This document shows, one piece after another, positions 36,943 to 48,143 of a stretch of DNA of 64,000 nt. Within the stretch, counting starts at the first letter, position 1. Each line of letters begins with the position of its first letter. Source of the DNA: Microbulbifer sp. Q7 (GTDB lineage: Bacteria; Pseudomonadota; Gammaproteobacteria; Pseudomonadales; Cellvibrionaceae); NCBI RefSeq assembly GCF_001639145.1, contig NZ_LROY01000001.1, positions 746,501 through 810,500 of the forward strand. Reading direction: 5' to 3'. Under the pieces are notes generated by a model. It was not told where the DNA came from, did not search any database, and saw nothing but the letters and a program-made list of their open reading frames with translations. Made by a program: the position numbers and the translations under genes.

Positions 36943-38841
36943 ATGCCAGAAAATATCCAGCTACTTTCCCCAAGACTCGCCAACCAGATCGCCGCCGGTG
37001 AGGTAGTTGAGCGTCCGGCTTCCGTGATCAAGGAGTTGCTGGAAAACAGCCTCGATGCCGGGGCTACACGGCTGGAAGTCGACCTGGACGCTGGTGGGGT
37101 GAAGCGCATCATGGTGCGCGACAACGGCAAGGGCATCGAAAAGGAAGACCTGCACCTGGCGCTTGCCCGTCACGCCACCTCGAAAATTCACGCCCTCGAA
37201 GATCTTGAAGCGGTTGCCACCCTCGGTTTTCGCGGGGAGGCCCTTGCGAGTATTTCCTCCGTGGCCCGCCTCACGCTGACCAGCAGTCGCGACGACACCG
37301 GCAAGGGCTGGGTGGTATCCGCCGAGGGGCGCGAAATGGAGACCCAGCTCGCGCCTGCCGCCCACCCCCGTGGCACCACGGTGGAGGTGCGGGACCTGTT
37401 CTTTAATACCCCCGCGCGCCGGAAATTCCTGCGCACGGAAAAAACCGAATTCAATCGCGTCGATGAAACCATCAAGCGTCTAGCGCTGTCGCGCTTCGAC
37501 GTGTCGATCAGTCTGCGCCACAACGGCAAAGGTGTGCACAACCTGCGCGGTGGCACCAGTCGCGCGGAAATGGAGCGTCGCGTCGCCCAGCTGTGCGGGC
37601 CGGCGTTTATGCAAAATGCTCTGCACATCGAAATGGAGCGCAATGGTTTGCGCTTGTGGGGGTGGGTGGCGGAGCCCGCGTTTTCCCGCTCCCAGGCGGA
37701 CCTGCAGTTCTTCTACGTCAACGGCCGCGCGATCCGTGACCGCGTGGTGAGTCATGCGGTGCGCCGCGCTTTCGCCGACGTGCTGTATCACGGCCGGCAC
37801 CCGGCCTTTGTGTTGTACCTGGAACTGGACCCGGCCTCGGTGGATGTGAATGTGCACCCCACCAAACACGAGGTGCGCTTCCGCGACAGCCGCCTGGTGC
37901 ACGATTTCCTGTTTGGTTCCCTGCACCGCGCCCTGGCCGATGTGCGCCCGGGTCAGAATGAAGAGCACGAAGCGGTTTCGCCGCAGATCTCCGGAGTAGC
38001 CGCCGGCGAATTTGCCGGGCAGGAGCGAATGGCGCTCGCCTCGGCGCCGTCGCCCTCGACGTCAGCGCCATCCGCGGGGTTTGCCGGTCAGGGATTTGGT
38101 ACAGCGTCCTCTCCGCAACGCATCCAGCAGCAGATGCAGGGCTATGGTGCACTGCACCAGCCCTTCAGCGGTGGTGTGCAGGAGACGCCTGCGGGTGCCG
38201 TGGCGACGCCACTGGCGGGGGGGCAGCCGTCGATACCGGCGGAAGCGGACAGCGAGGCGCCACCGCTGGGGTTTGCCGTGGCCCAGCTGCACGGTATCTA
38301 TATTCTTTCCCAGAACCAGCACGGCATGGTGGTGGTGGATATGCACGCGGCACACGAGCGTATCGTGTACGAGAATATGAAAGCCGCCCACGCCGCCGGT
38401 GGCATTCAGGCGCAGCCGTTGCTGGTGCCGGTAAGTCTGGCGGTGAGTGAGCGCGAGGCAGACTGCTTCGAGGAGCGTGAGGAAGTGTTCACTTCCCTCG
38501 GCTTTGTGTTGCAGCGCGCCGGCCCGGAAACCCTGATGGTGCGGCAGGTGCCCAGTATGCTGCACGGTGCACCGGTGGAGCAGCTGGTGCGGGATGTGCT
38601 GTCGGACCTGCTGGCAGAGGGCAGCAGCGATCGCATTGGCAACCAGATCAATGAGATCCTTTCCACCATGGCCTGCCACGGTTCCGTGCGTGCCAATCGC
38701 AAGCTGACCATCCCGGAGATGAATGCGCTGCTGCGGGACATGGAGCGCACCGAGCGCAGCGGGCAGTGCAATCATGGTCGGCCCACCTGGACCCAGGTGA
38801 AACTGTCCGATATGGATAAGTGGTTTATGCGCGGCCAATAA
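36943..38841 (+). CDS. mutL: DNA mismatch repair protein MutL
   Basis: 632 aa from the ATG at 36943 ([25 protein letters not shown]). GHKL ATPase motifs are clear: [18 protein letters not shown] and [10 protein letters not shown] low-complexity linker (~340-440) joins the dimerisation domain. The C-terminal part contains [12 protein letters not shown], close to the DQHA(x)2E(x)4E metal site of endonuclease-type MutL, and CNHGRP near the end. This suggests latent nicking activity, unlike E. coli MutL, and would fit a genome without MutH. Confidence 0.96.
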   Translation: MPENIQLLSPRLANQIAAGEVVERPASVIKELLENSLDAGATRLEVDLDAGGVKRIMVRDNGKGIEKEDLHLALARHATSKIHALEDLEAVATLGFRGEALASISSVARLTLTSSRDDTGKGWVVSAEGREMETQLAPAAHPRGTTVEVRDLFFNTPARRKFLRTEKTEFNRVDETIKRLALSRFDVSISLRHNGKGVHNLRGGTSRAEMERRVAQLCGPAFMQNALHIEMERNGLRLWGWVAEPAFSRSQADLQFFYVNGRAIRDRVVSHAVRRAFADVLYHGRHPAFVLYLELDPASVDVNVHPTKHEVRFRDSRLVHDFLFGSLHRALADVRPGQNEEHEAVSPQISGVAAGEFAGQERMALASAPSPSTSAPSAGFAGQGFGTASSPQRIQQQMQGYGALHQPFSGGVQETPAGAVATPLAGGQPSIPAEADSEAPPLGFAVAQLHGIYILSQNQHGMVVVDMHAAHERIVYENMKAAHAAGGIQAQPLLVPVSLAVSEREADCFEEREEVFTSLGFVLQRAGPETLMVRQVPSMLHGAPVEQLVRDVLSDLLAEGSSDRIGNQINEILSTMACHGSVRANRKLTIPEMNALLRDMERTERSGQCNHGRPTWTQVKLSDMDKWFMRGQ

Positions 38842-38986
38842 TGGACGCCTTCATAAACCTACTGCGCGGATGCCTGGCGGCGTCCGGCGGTACTCGGCAT
38901 GCTCATGTATAGCGAATACATTCCGCTGCCTGCGTTCCGGCGGCCACCACCAGGCACCCGCTCGCTACGGTTTCTAAAGGCGTCCA
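38842..38986. repeat. Nested inverted repeat between mutL and miaA
   Basis: The 145-nt gap starts with TGGACGCCTT (38842-38851) and ends with its exact reverse complement (38977-38986). Further in are AAACC/GGTTT, then TGCCTGG/CCAGGCA, and at the centre ATGTAT-AGCGA-ATACAT. The whole spacer can fold as one multi-tier hairpin or cruciform. It looks like a short mobile or REP-like intergenic element that fills the gap exactly. Confidence 0.75.
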
Positions 38987-38987
38987 A

Positions 38988-39950
38988 ATGCAAATAAACC
39001 CCGCGCGCCCCCGCGCTATCTTTCTGATGGGGCCCACTGCCTCGGGCAAGACCGACCTGGCGATGGCGATCAGCGACCACTTGCCGGTGGAGTTGATCAG
39101 CGTGGATTCGGCGCTGGTGTACCGCGGTTTGGATATCGGCTCTGCAAAGCCGACACCGGAGGAGCTCGCCAGGTACCCCCATCACCTGATCGATATCTGC
39201 GACCCGGCGGAAAGCTATTCCGCGGGCCGCTTTCGCCAGGACGCCCTGAAGGTGATGGCCGAGATCAGCGGGCGCGGAAAGATTCCGCTGCTGGTGGGCG
39301 GAACCATGTTGTATTTCAAGGCTCTATTACAGGGCATGGCAGAGATGCCGCAGGCGGACCCGGCGTTTCGCGCGGCCATCGAGGCGCGGGCAGAGAAAGA
39401 AGGTTGGCCGGCACTGCACGCCGAACTGGCACAAGTCGACCCGGCAATGGCGGCAGAGCTGCACCCCAATCACTCGGTGCGTATCGAACGGGCGCTGGAG
39501 GTGTACCACCTGTCGGGCAAGACCATGACCGAACTCCGGGCGGCGCAGCAGAGCGATTCCTTGCACACCCAATACGCAATTCAGCAGTTGGCTATAGTGC
39601 CCACAGATCGGTCCCTATTGCACAGGCGCATCGCCCTGCGTTTCGAGCGCATGCTGGAAAATGGGTTTATCGAGGAAGTACAGGCGCTGCGCGCCCGCGG
39701 TGACCTGCATCGGGATCTGCCGGCGATCCGTGCCGTGGGATACCGGCAGGTATGGGAGTATCTCGACGGCGAGATGGATTACCCACAGATGGTCGAGGCG
39801 GGCATTGCCGCCACGCGCCAGTTGGCCAAACGCCAACTCACCTGGTTGCGACGCTGGCCAGACCTCAAGTGCATCGACGCACAGCAGCCTGGCGGCAAAG
39901 TACGCAAAATTGACGAAATGTTGGCAGAGGCCTTGAAATTTCTCGGTTGA
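38988..39950 (+). CDS. miaA: tRNA dimethylallyltransferase MiaA
   Basis: 320 aa. P-loop [20 protein letters not shown]/tRNA region [28 protein letters not shown] and the CLRAVGYRQ-type motif [16 protein letters not shown]. It adds the dimethylallyl group to A37 of tRNAs reading UNN codons. It precedes hfq, the classic order. The start ATG lies 1 nt beyond the palindromic element, so that element occupies the ribosome-binding region. Confidence 0.96.
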   Translation: MQINPARPRAIFLMGPTASGKTDLAMAISDHLPVELISVDSALVYRGLDIGSAKPTPEELARYPHHLIDICDPAESYSAGRFRQDALKVMAEISGRGKIPLLVGGTMLYFKALLQGMAEMPQADPAFRAAIEARAEKEGWPALHAELAQVDPAMAAELHPNHSVRIERALEVYHLSGKTMTELRAAQQSDSLHTQYAIQQLAIVPTDRSLLHRRIALRFERMLENGFIEEVQALRARGDLHRDLPAIRAVGYRQVWEYLDGEMDYPQMVEAGIAATRQLAKRQLTWLRRWPDLKCIDAQQPGGKVRKIDEMLAEALKFLG

Positions 39951-40005
39951 GCAGCCATAACGTGAGTGGGCTGGTGTATCCAGCCCTGTTCAGTCAGTTA
40001 TTCAC

Positions 40006-40033
40006 AGAGCCTGTTAACTTTTGGCTCTTTTTT
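40006..40033 (+). terminator. Intrinsic terminator after miaA
   Basis: AGAGCC (40006-40011) and GGCTCT (40023-40028) form a 6 bp stem with an 11-nt loop, followed by a run of Ts to 40033. It separates miaA from hfq, implying an own promoter for hfq. Confidence 0.65.
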
Positions 40034-40129
40034 ATGCGCCGTATCACCATGGCCGTTTCTTAGTCCGCGGGTTTCGCGGGCGCGATCGTGCGTCATCTGG
40101 CGACTTATCTTTTGGCAAGGAGAAAAAAG

Positions 40130-40417
40130 ATGTCAAAAGGGCACAGCTTACAAGACCCTTACCTGAATGTTCTGCGTAAAGAGCGAATCCCGGTTTCCAT
40201 CTATCTGGTGAACGGCATCAAACTGCAGGGCCAGATCGAATCCTTCGACCAGTTCGTGGTGCTGTTGAAAAACACCGTGAGCCAGATGGTCTACAAACAC
40301 GCTATTTCCACCGTTGTACCCTCTCGCGCTGTTCGTGTGCCGCTGATGAATCCGGCCGGACAGGGTGGTGAAGGCGCCGCTCCGGAAGGCGGTGAACGCG
40401 ATACCTTCGGCGGCTAG
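40130..40417 (+). CDS. hfq: RNA chaperone Hfq
   Basis: 95 aa from the ATG at 40130, set by AAGGAG seven bases upstream. Sm1 ([30 protein letters not shown]) and Sm2 ([13 protein letters not shown]) motifs are intact. The hexameric ring binds sRNAs and U-rich 3' ends. The tail ([19 protein letters not shown]) is short, Gly/Glu-rich and acidic, as in pseudomonad-type Hfq. Confidence 0.98.
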   Translation: MSKGHSLQDPYLNVLRKERIPVSIYLVNGIKLQGQIESFDQFVVLLKNTVSQMVYKHAISTVVPSRAVRVPLMNPAGQGGEGAAPEGGERDTFGG

Positions 40418-40526
40418 CCGTTGGTTTGACGGTGTTCGCTGCGTACTGCCCCCGCTATTTGCCCCAGGTATCTGGTGTGATGGAGGTGGCGATGAGCGTG
40501 CGAAGCCGTTTTAAAAAGCAGTAATT

Positions 40527-40560
40527 AACAGCGCCCCGGTTCGTCCGGGGCGTCTGTTGT
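40527..40560 (+). terminator. Hairpin between hfq and hflX
   Basis: CGCCCCGG (40532-40539) pairs with CCGGGGCG (40545-40552), extended by AACAG/CTGTT with one bulge, and is followed by the T-rich TCTGTTGTTC. A likely partial terminator; hflX starts about 50 nt later. Confidence 0.5.
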
Positions 40561-40606
40561 TCGGCGCCAGCCAATGGCGCACCTATTGAGCCCAAGAGAA
40601 TAATCC

Positions 40607-41944
40607 TTGTTTTTTGATCGCCCGGAATCCGGTGAGCTGGCAGTGCTGGTACACCTGGAACTCTCCGCCATCGACAGTCCCGACGACCCGCGGGAATTTG
40701 AAGAGCTGGCGCTATCCGCCGGTGCCGACCCGGTGGCCTTTATCTTTGGCCAGCGCGCCACACCGGACCCCAAGACCTTTGTCGGCCGCGGCAAACTGGA
40801 AGAAATACAGGAGACCGTGACCAAGCACGGCGCGGAGCTGGTGATTTTTGATCACACCCTGTCGCCCAGCCAGGAGCGCAACATCGAGCGCGAACTCAAG
40901 TGCCGGGTGCTGGACCGCACCGGCCTGATTCTGGATATCTTTGCCCAGCGGGCGCGTACCCATGAGGGCAAACTGCAGGTAGAGCTGGCGCAGTTGCGGC
41001 ATATGTCCACCCGCCTGGTGCGGGGCTGGACCCACCTCGAGCGCCAGAAAGGCGGTATCGGCCTGCGCGGCCCCGGTGAAACCCAGCTGGAAACCGACCG
41101 CCGTTTGCTGCGTGCGCGTATCGACTCCATTGAGAAGCGTCTCGACAAGGTGCGGCGTCAGCGTGCGCAGGGGCGTCGCGCGCGTTCCCGTGCCGAGGTG
41201 GCGACGGTTTCCCTGGTGGGTTACACCAACGCCGGCAAGTCCACCCTGTTCAATCGCATCACCAGCGCTGACGTCTATGTGCGCGATCAGTTGTTCGCCA
41301 CGCTCGACCCCACCATGCGCCGGGTAGAACTGCCCAATGTGGGCGCAATGATTCTGGCGGACACCGTGGGCTTCGTTTCCCACTTGCCACACCGCCTTGT
41401 GGAAGCCTTCCGCGCGACGCTGGAGGAGGCGGCCAATGCCACACTGCTGCTGCATGTGGTGGATGCGGCGGCAGAAAATCGTCTGCACCTGATTGAAGAG
41501 GTGCAGGCGGTACTCGAAGAAATTGGCGCGGCGGATTTGCCTCATCTGCTGGTGTACAACAAACTGGATTTGCTGGCCGACGCCGAACCGCGTATCGACC
41601 GGGACGATCAGGGCGTGCCGCGCGCGGTGTGGTTGTCCGCAGCCACCGGTGCGGGGTGTGAGTTGCTGGTGGAGGCCATCGCCGAGCGACTCGGCCAGCA
41701 GATGGTGAGCGGCGCGGTAGTGATCCCTCCACAGCACGCGCGCTTGCGGGCCCAGCTGTTTGAAGGCAACGCGGTGCAGGAAGAAAATTATCGCGACAAC
41801 GGCGACATTGAATTGAAAATATTGTTGCCGCGGGCGGAGTTGCAGCGGCTGATGGCGCCGTTTCGCGAGGTGGGGAATCCACCTCAGTGGCTGCCGGAAA
41901 ATCCCGATGCCGAGCCCAAACCGGAAGACTGGGAAACCGAGTGA
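40607..41944 (+). CDS. hflX: GTPase HflX
   Basis: 445 aa from a TTG codon. The N-terminal sequence FFDRPESGELAVLVH matches the family start, and no ATG or GTG fits better. The N-terminal ribosome-binding domain contains GRGKLEEI and the G-rich RGPGETQLETDRR linker. The G domain has GYTNAGKSTLFN, ADTVGFVSHLPH and YNKLDLL. HflX rescues or splits stalled 70S ribosomes under stress. The rare start codon would keep expression low. Confidence 0.95.
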   Translation: MFFDRPESGELAVLVHLELSAIDSPDDPREFEELALSAGADPVAFIFGQRATPDPKTFVGRGKLEEIQETVTKHGAELVIFDHTLSPSQERNIERELKCRVLDRTGLILDIFAQRARTHEGKLQVELAQLRHMSTRLVRGWTHLERQKGGIGLRGPGETQLETDRRLLRARIDSIEKRLDKVRRQRAQGRRARSRAEVATVSLVGYTNAGKSTLFNRITSADVYVRDQLFATLDPTMRRVELPNVGAMILADTVGFVSHLPHRLVEAFRATLEEAANATLLLHVVDAAAENRLHLIEEVQAVLEEIGAADLPHLLVYNKLDLLADAEPRIDRDDQGVPRAVWLSAATGAGCELLVEAIAERLGQQMVSGAVVIPPQHARLRAQLFEGNAVQEENYRDNGDIELKILLPRAELQRLMAPFREVGNPPQWLPENPDAEPKPEDWETE

Positions 41945-42065
41945 GCGGTGTCGCCGTATAACGAAGCGTAAAGTTTACAGCGCTGGGCGCGGATACTCGA
42001 TGGCAATCAATGCTAGAATTTCGCGACAGCTAACGATCAATAAGTTGAAGAGTTGGAGTAAATAA

Positions 42066-43217
42066 ATGGCCTGGAACGAACCGGGTGGTAATAACAAAGA
42101 CCCCTGGGGTGGTGGCAATCGCAACAACGATGGCCCGCCCGATCTCGACGAGCTGCTGCGCAAAATGCAGCAGAAACTGAACGGCCTGTTTGGTGGCAAG
42201 CCATCGGACGCTGGTGACGGGCGCCCCGGTGGCGGCAGTTTCCCCTGGTCGCTGGTGATGATCGTACTGGCCGTAGTGTACGGCCTGTGGGGCTTCTATC
42301 AGGTGGATGCCAACGAATCTGCGGTGGTTCTGCGCCTGGGTAAATACCACAGCACCGAAAATTCCGGTCTGCACTGGAATCCGCCGCTGATCGATCACGT
42401 GACCAAGGTGAACATGACCGAGGTGCGTACCGAACGCACCACCGGCCAGATGCTCACCGAGGACGCCAGTATCGTCGACGTGGTGCTGCAGGTGCAGTGG
42501 CATATCGATAATGCAGAATCGTTTGTGCTGCGCGTGCGCGACCCGCTGAAGAGTCTGCAGGAGGCCACTGACAGTGCCCTGCGCCACATCGTGGGCTCGC
42601 AGACCCTGAACGGGGTTATCTCCCAGAATCGTACTCAGGTTGCTGCCGACACCCAGGTGCGCCTGCAGGAGTATCTCGACCTGTACCAAACCGGTATCCG
42701 GGTCGATGTAGTCAACCTCACCGACGCCAAGGCGCCGCGTGAAGTGCAGGACGCCTTCGATGACGTGGTGCGAGCCCGTGAGGACGAGGTGCGCTTGCAG
42801 AACGAAGCCCAGGCCTATGCCAACCAGGTCATCCCGGTAGCGCGCGGTCAGGCTCAGCGCATGATTGAAGAGGCGGAAGCCTACAAATCCCGGGTTGTCG
42901 AAAGTGCCCGCGGTGAGGCGGCACGTTTCACGGCACTCCTGACGGAGTTCCAGCAGGCGCCGGAAGTCACCCGCGAGCGGATGTATCTGGATGCAATGCA
43001 GGAAGTGATGAGCAACACGTCCAAAGTCATGGTGGATGTCGAGGGTGGCAACAACATGATGTACCTGCCCCTGGACAAACTGACTGGAGGTGCCTCCGGT
43101 GGGGCCAGCCAGGGCACACAGGTGACTCCGCAGGTGGTCGACGAGATTTCCCAGCGGGTGATGAACCAGATTCGCACCGAAGTGAATAACGCTCGCCGCA
43201 GCCGCGAAGTGCGATAA
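42066..43217 (+). CDS. hflK: FtsH protease modulator HflK
   Basis: 383 aa with GGAG before the ATG. A Gly/Asn-rich N-terminus (NEPGGNNKDPWGGGNRNN), one membrane span (~60-80) and a periplasmic SPFH/band 7 domain follow. The C-terminal tail is variable. With HflC it forms a large membrane cage around FtsH and tunes membrane protein quality control. hflC starts 10 nt later. Confidence 0.96.
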   Translation: MAWNEPGGNNKDPWGGGNRNNDGPPDLDELLRKMQQKLNGLFGGKPSDAGDGRPGGGSFPWSLVMIVLAVVYGLWGFYQVDANESAVVLRLGKYHSTENSGLHWNPPLIDHVTKVNMTEVRTERTTGQMLTEDASIVDVVLQVQWHIDNAESFVLRVRDPLKSLQEATDSALRHIVGSQTLNGVISQNRTQVAADTQVRLQEYLDLYQTGIRVDVVNLTDAKAPREVQDAFDDVVRAREDEVRLQNEAQAYANQVIPVARGQAQRMIEEAEAYKSRVVESARGEAARFTALLTEFQQAPEVTRERMYLDAMQEVMSNTSKVMVDVEGGNNMMYLPLDKLTGGASGGASQGTQVTPQVVDEISQRVMNQIRTEVNNARRSREVR

Positions 43218-43227
43218 GGGGGTTGCT

Positions 43228-44103
43228 ATGAACAACAACAAATCACTATTTGTCATTGCCTTGATTCTGCTCGGGCTGCTGGCGTTGTCTGCCAGCGCCT
43301 TCGTTGTGAAGGAAACCGAGAAGGCGGTGCTGGTGCGCTTCGGTGAAGTGGTGCGCACCGACTACGAGCCCGGACTGTATTTCAAAATTCCGCTGGTGCA
43401 CGAGCTGCGCAAGTTCGACGCCCGTATCCAGACGGTGGACTCCCAGCCAGTGCGGATGCTGAACAGCGAAAACAAGTTCATGATGGTGGACTCGTACGCC
43501 AAGTTCCGAATCGTTGATGTGGGCCGTTTTTATGTGGCGACCCGCGGTGACGAGCGCAACGCGGTGCGCCTGCTGGCGGAGCAGATCAACAACCTGCTGC
43601 GGAACCAGTTTGGTGTGCGTGACCTGCACGAAGTGGTAAGTGGTCAGCGCGACGAGCTGATGGCGGAGATCACCGAGAATCTGAACAAAACGGCGCAAAC
43701 GGACCTGGGCGTGGAAATTGTCGATGTGCGCGTCAAGCGTATCGACCTGCCACCGGAAGTGTCCGAGTCGGTGTTCCAGCGGATGCGAGCGGGTCGTGAG
43801 CTGGAAGCGCGGGATCACCGCGCCAAAGGTCAGGAAGCCAGCGAGCGCATTCGTGCCAATGCCGATCGCCAGAAGGTGGTGATCGAGTCTGAGGCCTACC
43901 GCAAGGCGGAAGAGTTGCGCGGTGACGGTGATGCGGAAGCGGCCAAGATCTATGCGCAGGCGTTCAGCAAGGACCCGGAGTTCTATCGCTTCTCCCGCAG
44001 CCTGACCGCCTATAAAGAGTCCTTCAAAAGCAAGAGCGATATGTTGCTGGTGGACCCAGACAGCGATTTCTTCCGCTATCTCAAGGATTCCAAGGGCAAG
44101 TAA
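43228..44103 (+). CDS. hflC: FtsH protease modulator HflC
   Basis: 291 aa with AAGGGGG before the ATG. One N-terminal span (SLFVIALILLGLLALSASAF) and an SPFH domain (TEKAVLVRFGEVVR) are followed by a long charged helix (RMRAGRELEARDHRAKGQEASE). Partner of HflK. A strong terminator follows. Confidence 0.97.
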   Translation: MNNNKSLFVIALILLGLLALSASAFVVKETEKAVLVRFGEVVRTDYEPGLYFKIPLVHELRKFDARIQTVDSQPVRMLNSENKFMMVDSYAKFRIVDVGRFYVATRGDERNAVRLLAEQINNLLRNQFGVRDLHEVVSGQRDELMAEITENLNKTAQTDLGVEIVDVRVKRIDLPPEVSESVFQRMRAGRELEARDHRAKGQEASERIRANADRQKVVIESEAYRKAEELRGDGDAEAAKIYAQAFSKDPEFYRFSRSLTAYKESFKSKSDMLLVDPDSDFFRYLKDSKGK

Positions 44104-44180
44104 GCGGCAGCCCAGAAGCCACATTGATCGCGGATTGGTTGCCACTGGCCACAGCGCGATCAAATAGTGGTAAAATCCTG

Positions 44181-44207
44181 AAAACCGGGCCGGCGCCCGG
44201 TTTTTTT
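44181..44207 (+). terminator. Intrinsic terminator after hflC
   Basis: ACCGGGC/GCCCGGT stem (44184-44201) with A-tract before and TTTTTTT after. Confidence 0.9.
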
Positions 44208-44274
44208 GTGCCGGCCCCTTTTTATTGAATCTGCTGTAGAACCTCTAAGCCAAAGCGCGACTGGAGCTGTCACT

Positions 44275-44460
44275 GTGTGGGAAGAGCTGGTCCGGGCCCT
44301 GGGCCTGGTACTGATCATCGAAGGCATATTGCCTTTTCTCTACCCCCGCCGCTGGCGCGCACTGGTGCAGCAGCTGGCATCTGTGGATAATCGCAGCCTG
44401 CGCACGGCGGGGCTGGTATCCATGCTTGCCGGCACAGCCCTGCTGATGCTCTTTGGTTGA
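44275..44460 (+). CDS. DUF2065 family small membrane protein (YjeT-like)
   Basis: 61 aa from a GTG with GGAG eight bases upstream; longer in-frame starts from 44206 overlap the terminator and add non-family residues. Two membrane segments (ALGLVLIIEGILPFLY and TAGLVSMLAGTALLML) flank a basic loop (PRRWRALVQQLASVDN). This matches DUF2065/YjeT, found between hflC and purA in E. coli. Function unknown. Confidence 0.88.
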   Translation: MWEELVRALGLVLIIEGILPFLYPRRWRALVQQLASVDNRSLRTAGLVSMLAGTALLMLFG

Positions 44461-44523
44461 TCTACAGGACTGAGGTTCTCCTGGTCGCGAAGGCCACACT
44501 GTTAACTGTCGAATACCCACACC

Positions 44524-45714
44524 ATGACCCAAGCCGAACGCTGGATGCTACCGGATGGCATCGCCGAGATTTTGCCTGCAGATGCCAAGCGGGTGGAAAC
44601 CCTGCGCCGAAACCTGCTGGACCTCTATCACCGCTGGGGATATGAGCTGATTATTCCGCCGATGGTGGAGTTTGCCGATTCCCTGCTGATTGGTATGGGG
44701 CGCGACGTGGACCTGAGCACCTTCCGGGTGACTGACCAGTTGTCCGGCCGCAGCCTGGGGATTCGCGCGGACATTACCCCGCAGGCGGCGCGTATCGACA
44801 GCCACAGTTTCCCCCGCAGTGGCGCCAATCGCCTGTGCTATGCGGGACAGGTGCTCTACACTCGCCCGCGAGCCCCCATGGGGCCGCGCGCGCCGATCCA
44901 GATTGGCGCGGAGTTGTATGGTGTTGAAAGCCTGCAGGGCGACATCGAGGTCATCAGCCTGATGATCGAAACCCTGCGCGCTGCGGGTATTCGCGAAATC
45001 CACCTGGACCTCGGGCATGTGGCGATTTTCCGCAGCCTTGCCCGGGCCGCCGAGCTGGACGAGCAGCAAAAGAGCGCGTTGATTGCCCTGCTGCAAAGCA
45101 AAGCCGTGGCGGATATCGAGCGCTGGGTAGACGACAATATTACTTCCGCGGATGCCGCCAACTGGCTGCGCGGCCTGCCGCGCCTGGCCGGTGGCAGCGA
45201 GTGTCTGGCGCGGGCCAAAGAACTGTTTGGCAATGGCCCGGACACGCTGAAAAGCGCACTGGACGAACTGCAGAAAGTTGCCGACGCGGTTGCGCGCCGC
45301 TATCCGCAGGTGACGTTGTTTTTCGACCTCAGCGAAATGCGCGGCTATGACTATGAGACCGGGCTGGTGTTTGCGGCCTACTCCCCTGGCCACGGCCAGG
45401 CGCTGGCCAACGGCGGCCGCTACAACGGTATCGGTGCCGTATTCGGCCGCGACCGTGCAGCCACCGGCTTCAGTACCGATCTGGCGGCGATCAATGCGCT
45501 GGGTGCCAACGGTGAACGGGAGGCCGGGGCGATCCTGGCCCCCGCCAGTGATTGCGAGCAATTGTGGCAGACCGCCGAGTCTCTGCGCGCTGCGGGCGAG
45601 GTAGTGATCAGCCTGATGGGCGACGCGGGCAGCGATGACAGCGAAACCCTGAGCCGCTGCGACCGCGAACTGGTGAAGGAGGGGGCCAGCTGGGTGGTGA
45701 AGCCCCGCTCGTAA
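44524..45714 (+). CDS. hisZ: ATP phosphoribosyltransferase regulatory subunit HisZ
   Basis: 396 aa. Related to class II histidyl-tRNA synthetase (LPDGIAEILPADAKRVE, RADITPQAARID, ALANGGRYNGIG) but without the anticodon domain. It pairs with a short-form HisG to start histidine synthesis and gives feedback control. Its place between hflC/yjeT and purA is typical of pseudomonad-like gammaproteobacteria. It implies that hisG elsewhere in the genome is the short form. Confidence 0.95.
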   Translation: MTQAERWMLPDGIAEILPADAKRVETLRRNLLDLYHRWGYELIIPPMVEFADSLLIGMGRDVDLSTFRVTDQLSGRSLGIRADITPQAARIDSHSFPRSGANRLCYAGQVLYTRPRAPMGPRAPIQIGAELYGVESLQGDIEVISLMIETLRAAGIREIHLDLGHVAIFRSLARAAELDEQQKSALIALLQSKAVADIERWVDDNITSADAANWLRGLPRLAGGSECLARAKELFGNGPDTLKSALDELQKVADAVARRYPQVTLFFDLSEMRGYDYETGLVFAAYSPGHGQALANGGRYNGIGAVFGRDRAATGFSTDLAAINALGANGEREAGAILAPASDCEQLWQTAESLRAAGEVVISLMGDAGSDDSETLSRCDRELVKEGASWVVKPRS

Positions 45715-45812
45715 ACCCTAAGCTTTGCCATTGGCCTTGTGCCAATCGCAGCACTTTGATTTTCAGGCCGCACGACGGGCGCGGCCGACACATCTTTCCG
45801 CCCGTCTTTTGA

Positions 45813-47159
<1,347 letters not shown>

Positions 47160-47180
47160 TCTCCCTGCTCCCCCTCCCGT

Positions 47181-47207
47181 TGAGGCCGGCGATACCCGCC
47201 GGTCTCA
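47181..47207 (+). terminator. Hairpin after purA
   Basis: An 11 bp stem (47181-47191 with 47197-47207) with one G-U pair in RNA and a 5-nt loop, 21 nt after the purA stop. No clear T-run, so a weak or Rho-assisted terminator. Confidence 0.4.
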
Positions 47208-47337
47208 AACTTCGCTTGCTTAGCCGGCGGCAAATCCCGATGATGGACTGTAATTCAAATTTCAGTCACAATTTTCTGTCACTCTGGTCATCGACCTCTA
47301 ACAGGATCGATGCAGGTTCGCAGAACGGGTAAGCGCC

Positions 47338-48006
47338 ATGTCCAATAGCCTGACCGAAGCGGTCACTAGCCGTTACAGCTTTGGGGAAGAGATCGCCAAC
47401 AGCGTCATCCACGGTGTGGGTGCGTTGCTTGCCATCGCCGGCCTCGGCGTATTGTGCAGTTTTGCCGCCCTGCGGGGGGATGTCTGGCACATCGTCAGCA
47501 GCAGTATCTACGCCGCGACGCTGATTCTGTGCTTTTCCGCGTCCACCCTGTATCACAGCATCACCCACGTCTCTGCCAAGCAGATACTGCGTACACTGGA
47601 CCACTCCTCCATATTCCTCCTGATCGCCGGTACTTACACCCCATTTACCCTGGTCACCCTGCGCGGCCCCTGGGGCTGGTGGCTGTTCGGCATTATCTGG
47701 GCGCTGGCGCTGGTGGGCCTGATTATCCAGTTCACGCCGCTCAAGAAGATCCGTGCGTTGTCGATCACGCTCAGTGCGCTGATGGGCTGGGTGGTGATTG
47801 CGGCGATCAAGCCGCTGATGGACAACCTGGCGCCCGGCGGTCTGTTGCTGTTGGTACTCGGTGGCTTGTGTTACACCGGCGGCATTGGTTTTTACCTGTG
47901 GCGCAGTCTGCGTTACCACCACGCCATCTGGCACCTGTTTGTACTCGCGGGCGGTGTGCTGCACTTCTTTGCGGTACTGTTTTATGTGATTCCGCCGGCG
48001 AGCTGA
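47338..48006 (+). CDS. Hemolysin III / TrhA family membrane protein
   Basis: 222 aa, seven membrane spans, PAQR superfamily. Conserved His/Ser/Asp positions are seen in FSASTLYHSITH, LDHSSIFLLIAGTYTP and the C-terminal HAIWHLFVLAGGVLHF, the putative metal-binding set of PAQR proteins. TrhA-type proteins affect membrane energy and lipid homeostasis; true haemolysis is doubtful. Encoded alone. Confidence 0.92.
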   Translation: MSNSLTEAVTSRYSFGEEIANSVIHGVGALLAIAGLGVLCSFAALRGDVWHIVSSSIYAATLILCFSASTLYHSITHVSAKQILRTLDHSSIFLLIAGTYTPFTLVTLRGPWGWWLFGIIWALALVGLIIQFTPLKKIRALSITLSALMGWVVIAAIKPLMDNLAPGGLLLLVLGGLCYTGGIGFYLWRSLRYHHAIWHLFVLAGGVLHFFAVLFYVIPPAS

Positions 48007-48143
48007 GAGCGGCACCACCTTCTCCGTTTTGTTGAAAAGAGTGTCGGGCCGGTCACAGCCTGAGTGACTGGCGGCATTCCTCCCTTTCCGTTACCGGTCT
48101 TCCGTTCTACCCTTGAGCGAGCGTGTTTTGCCAAGGAGTCGTT

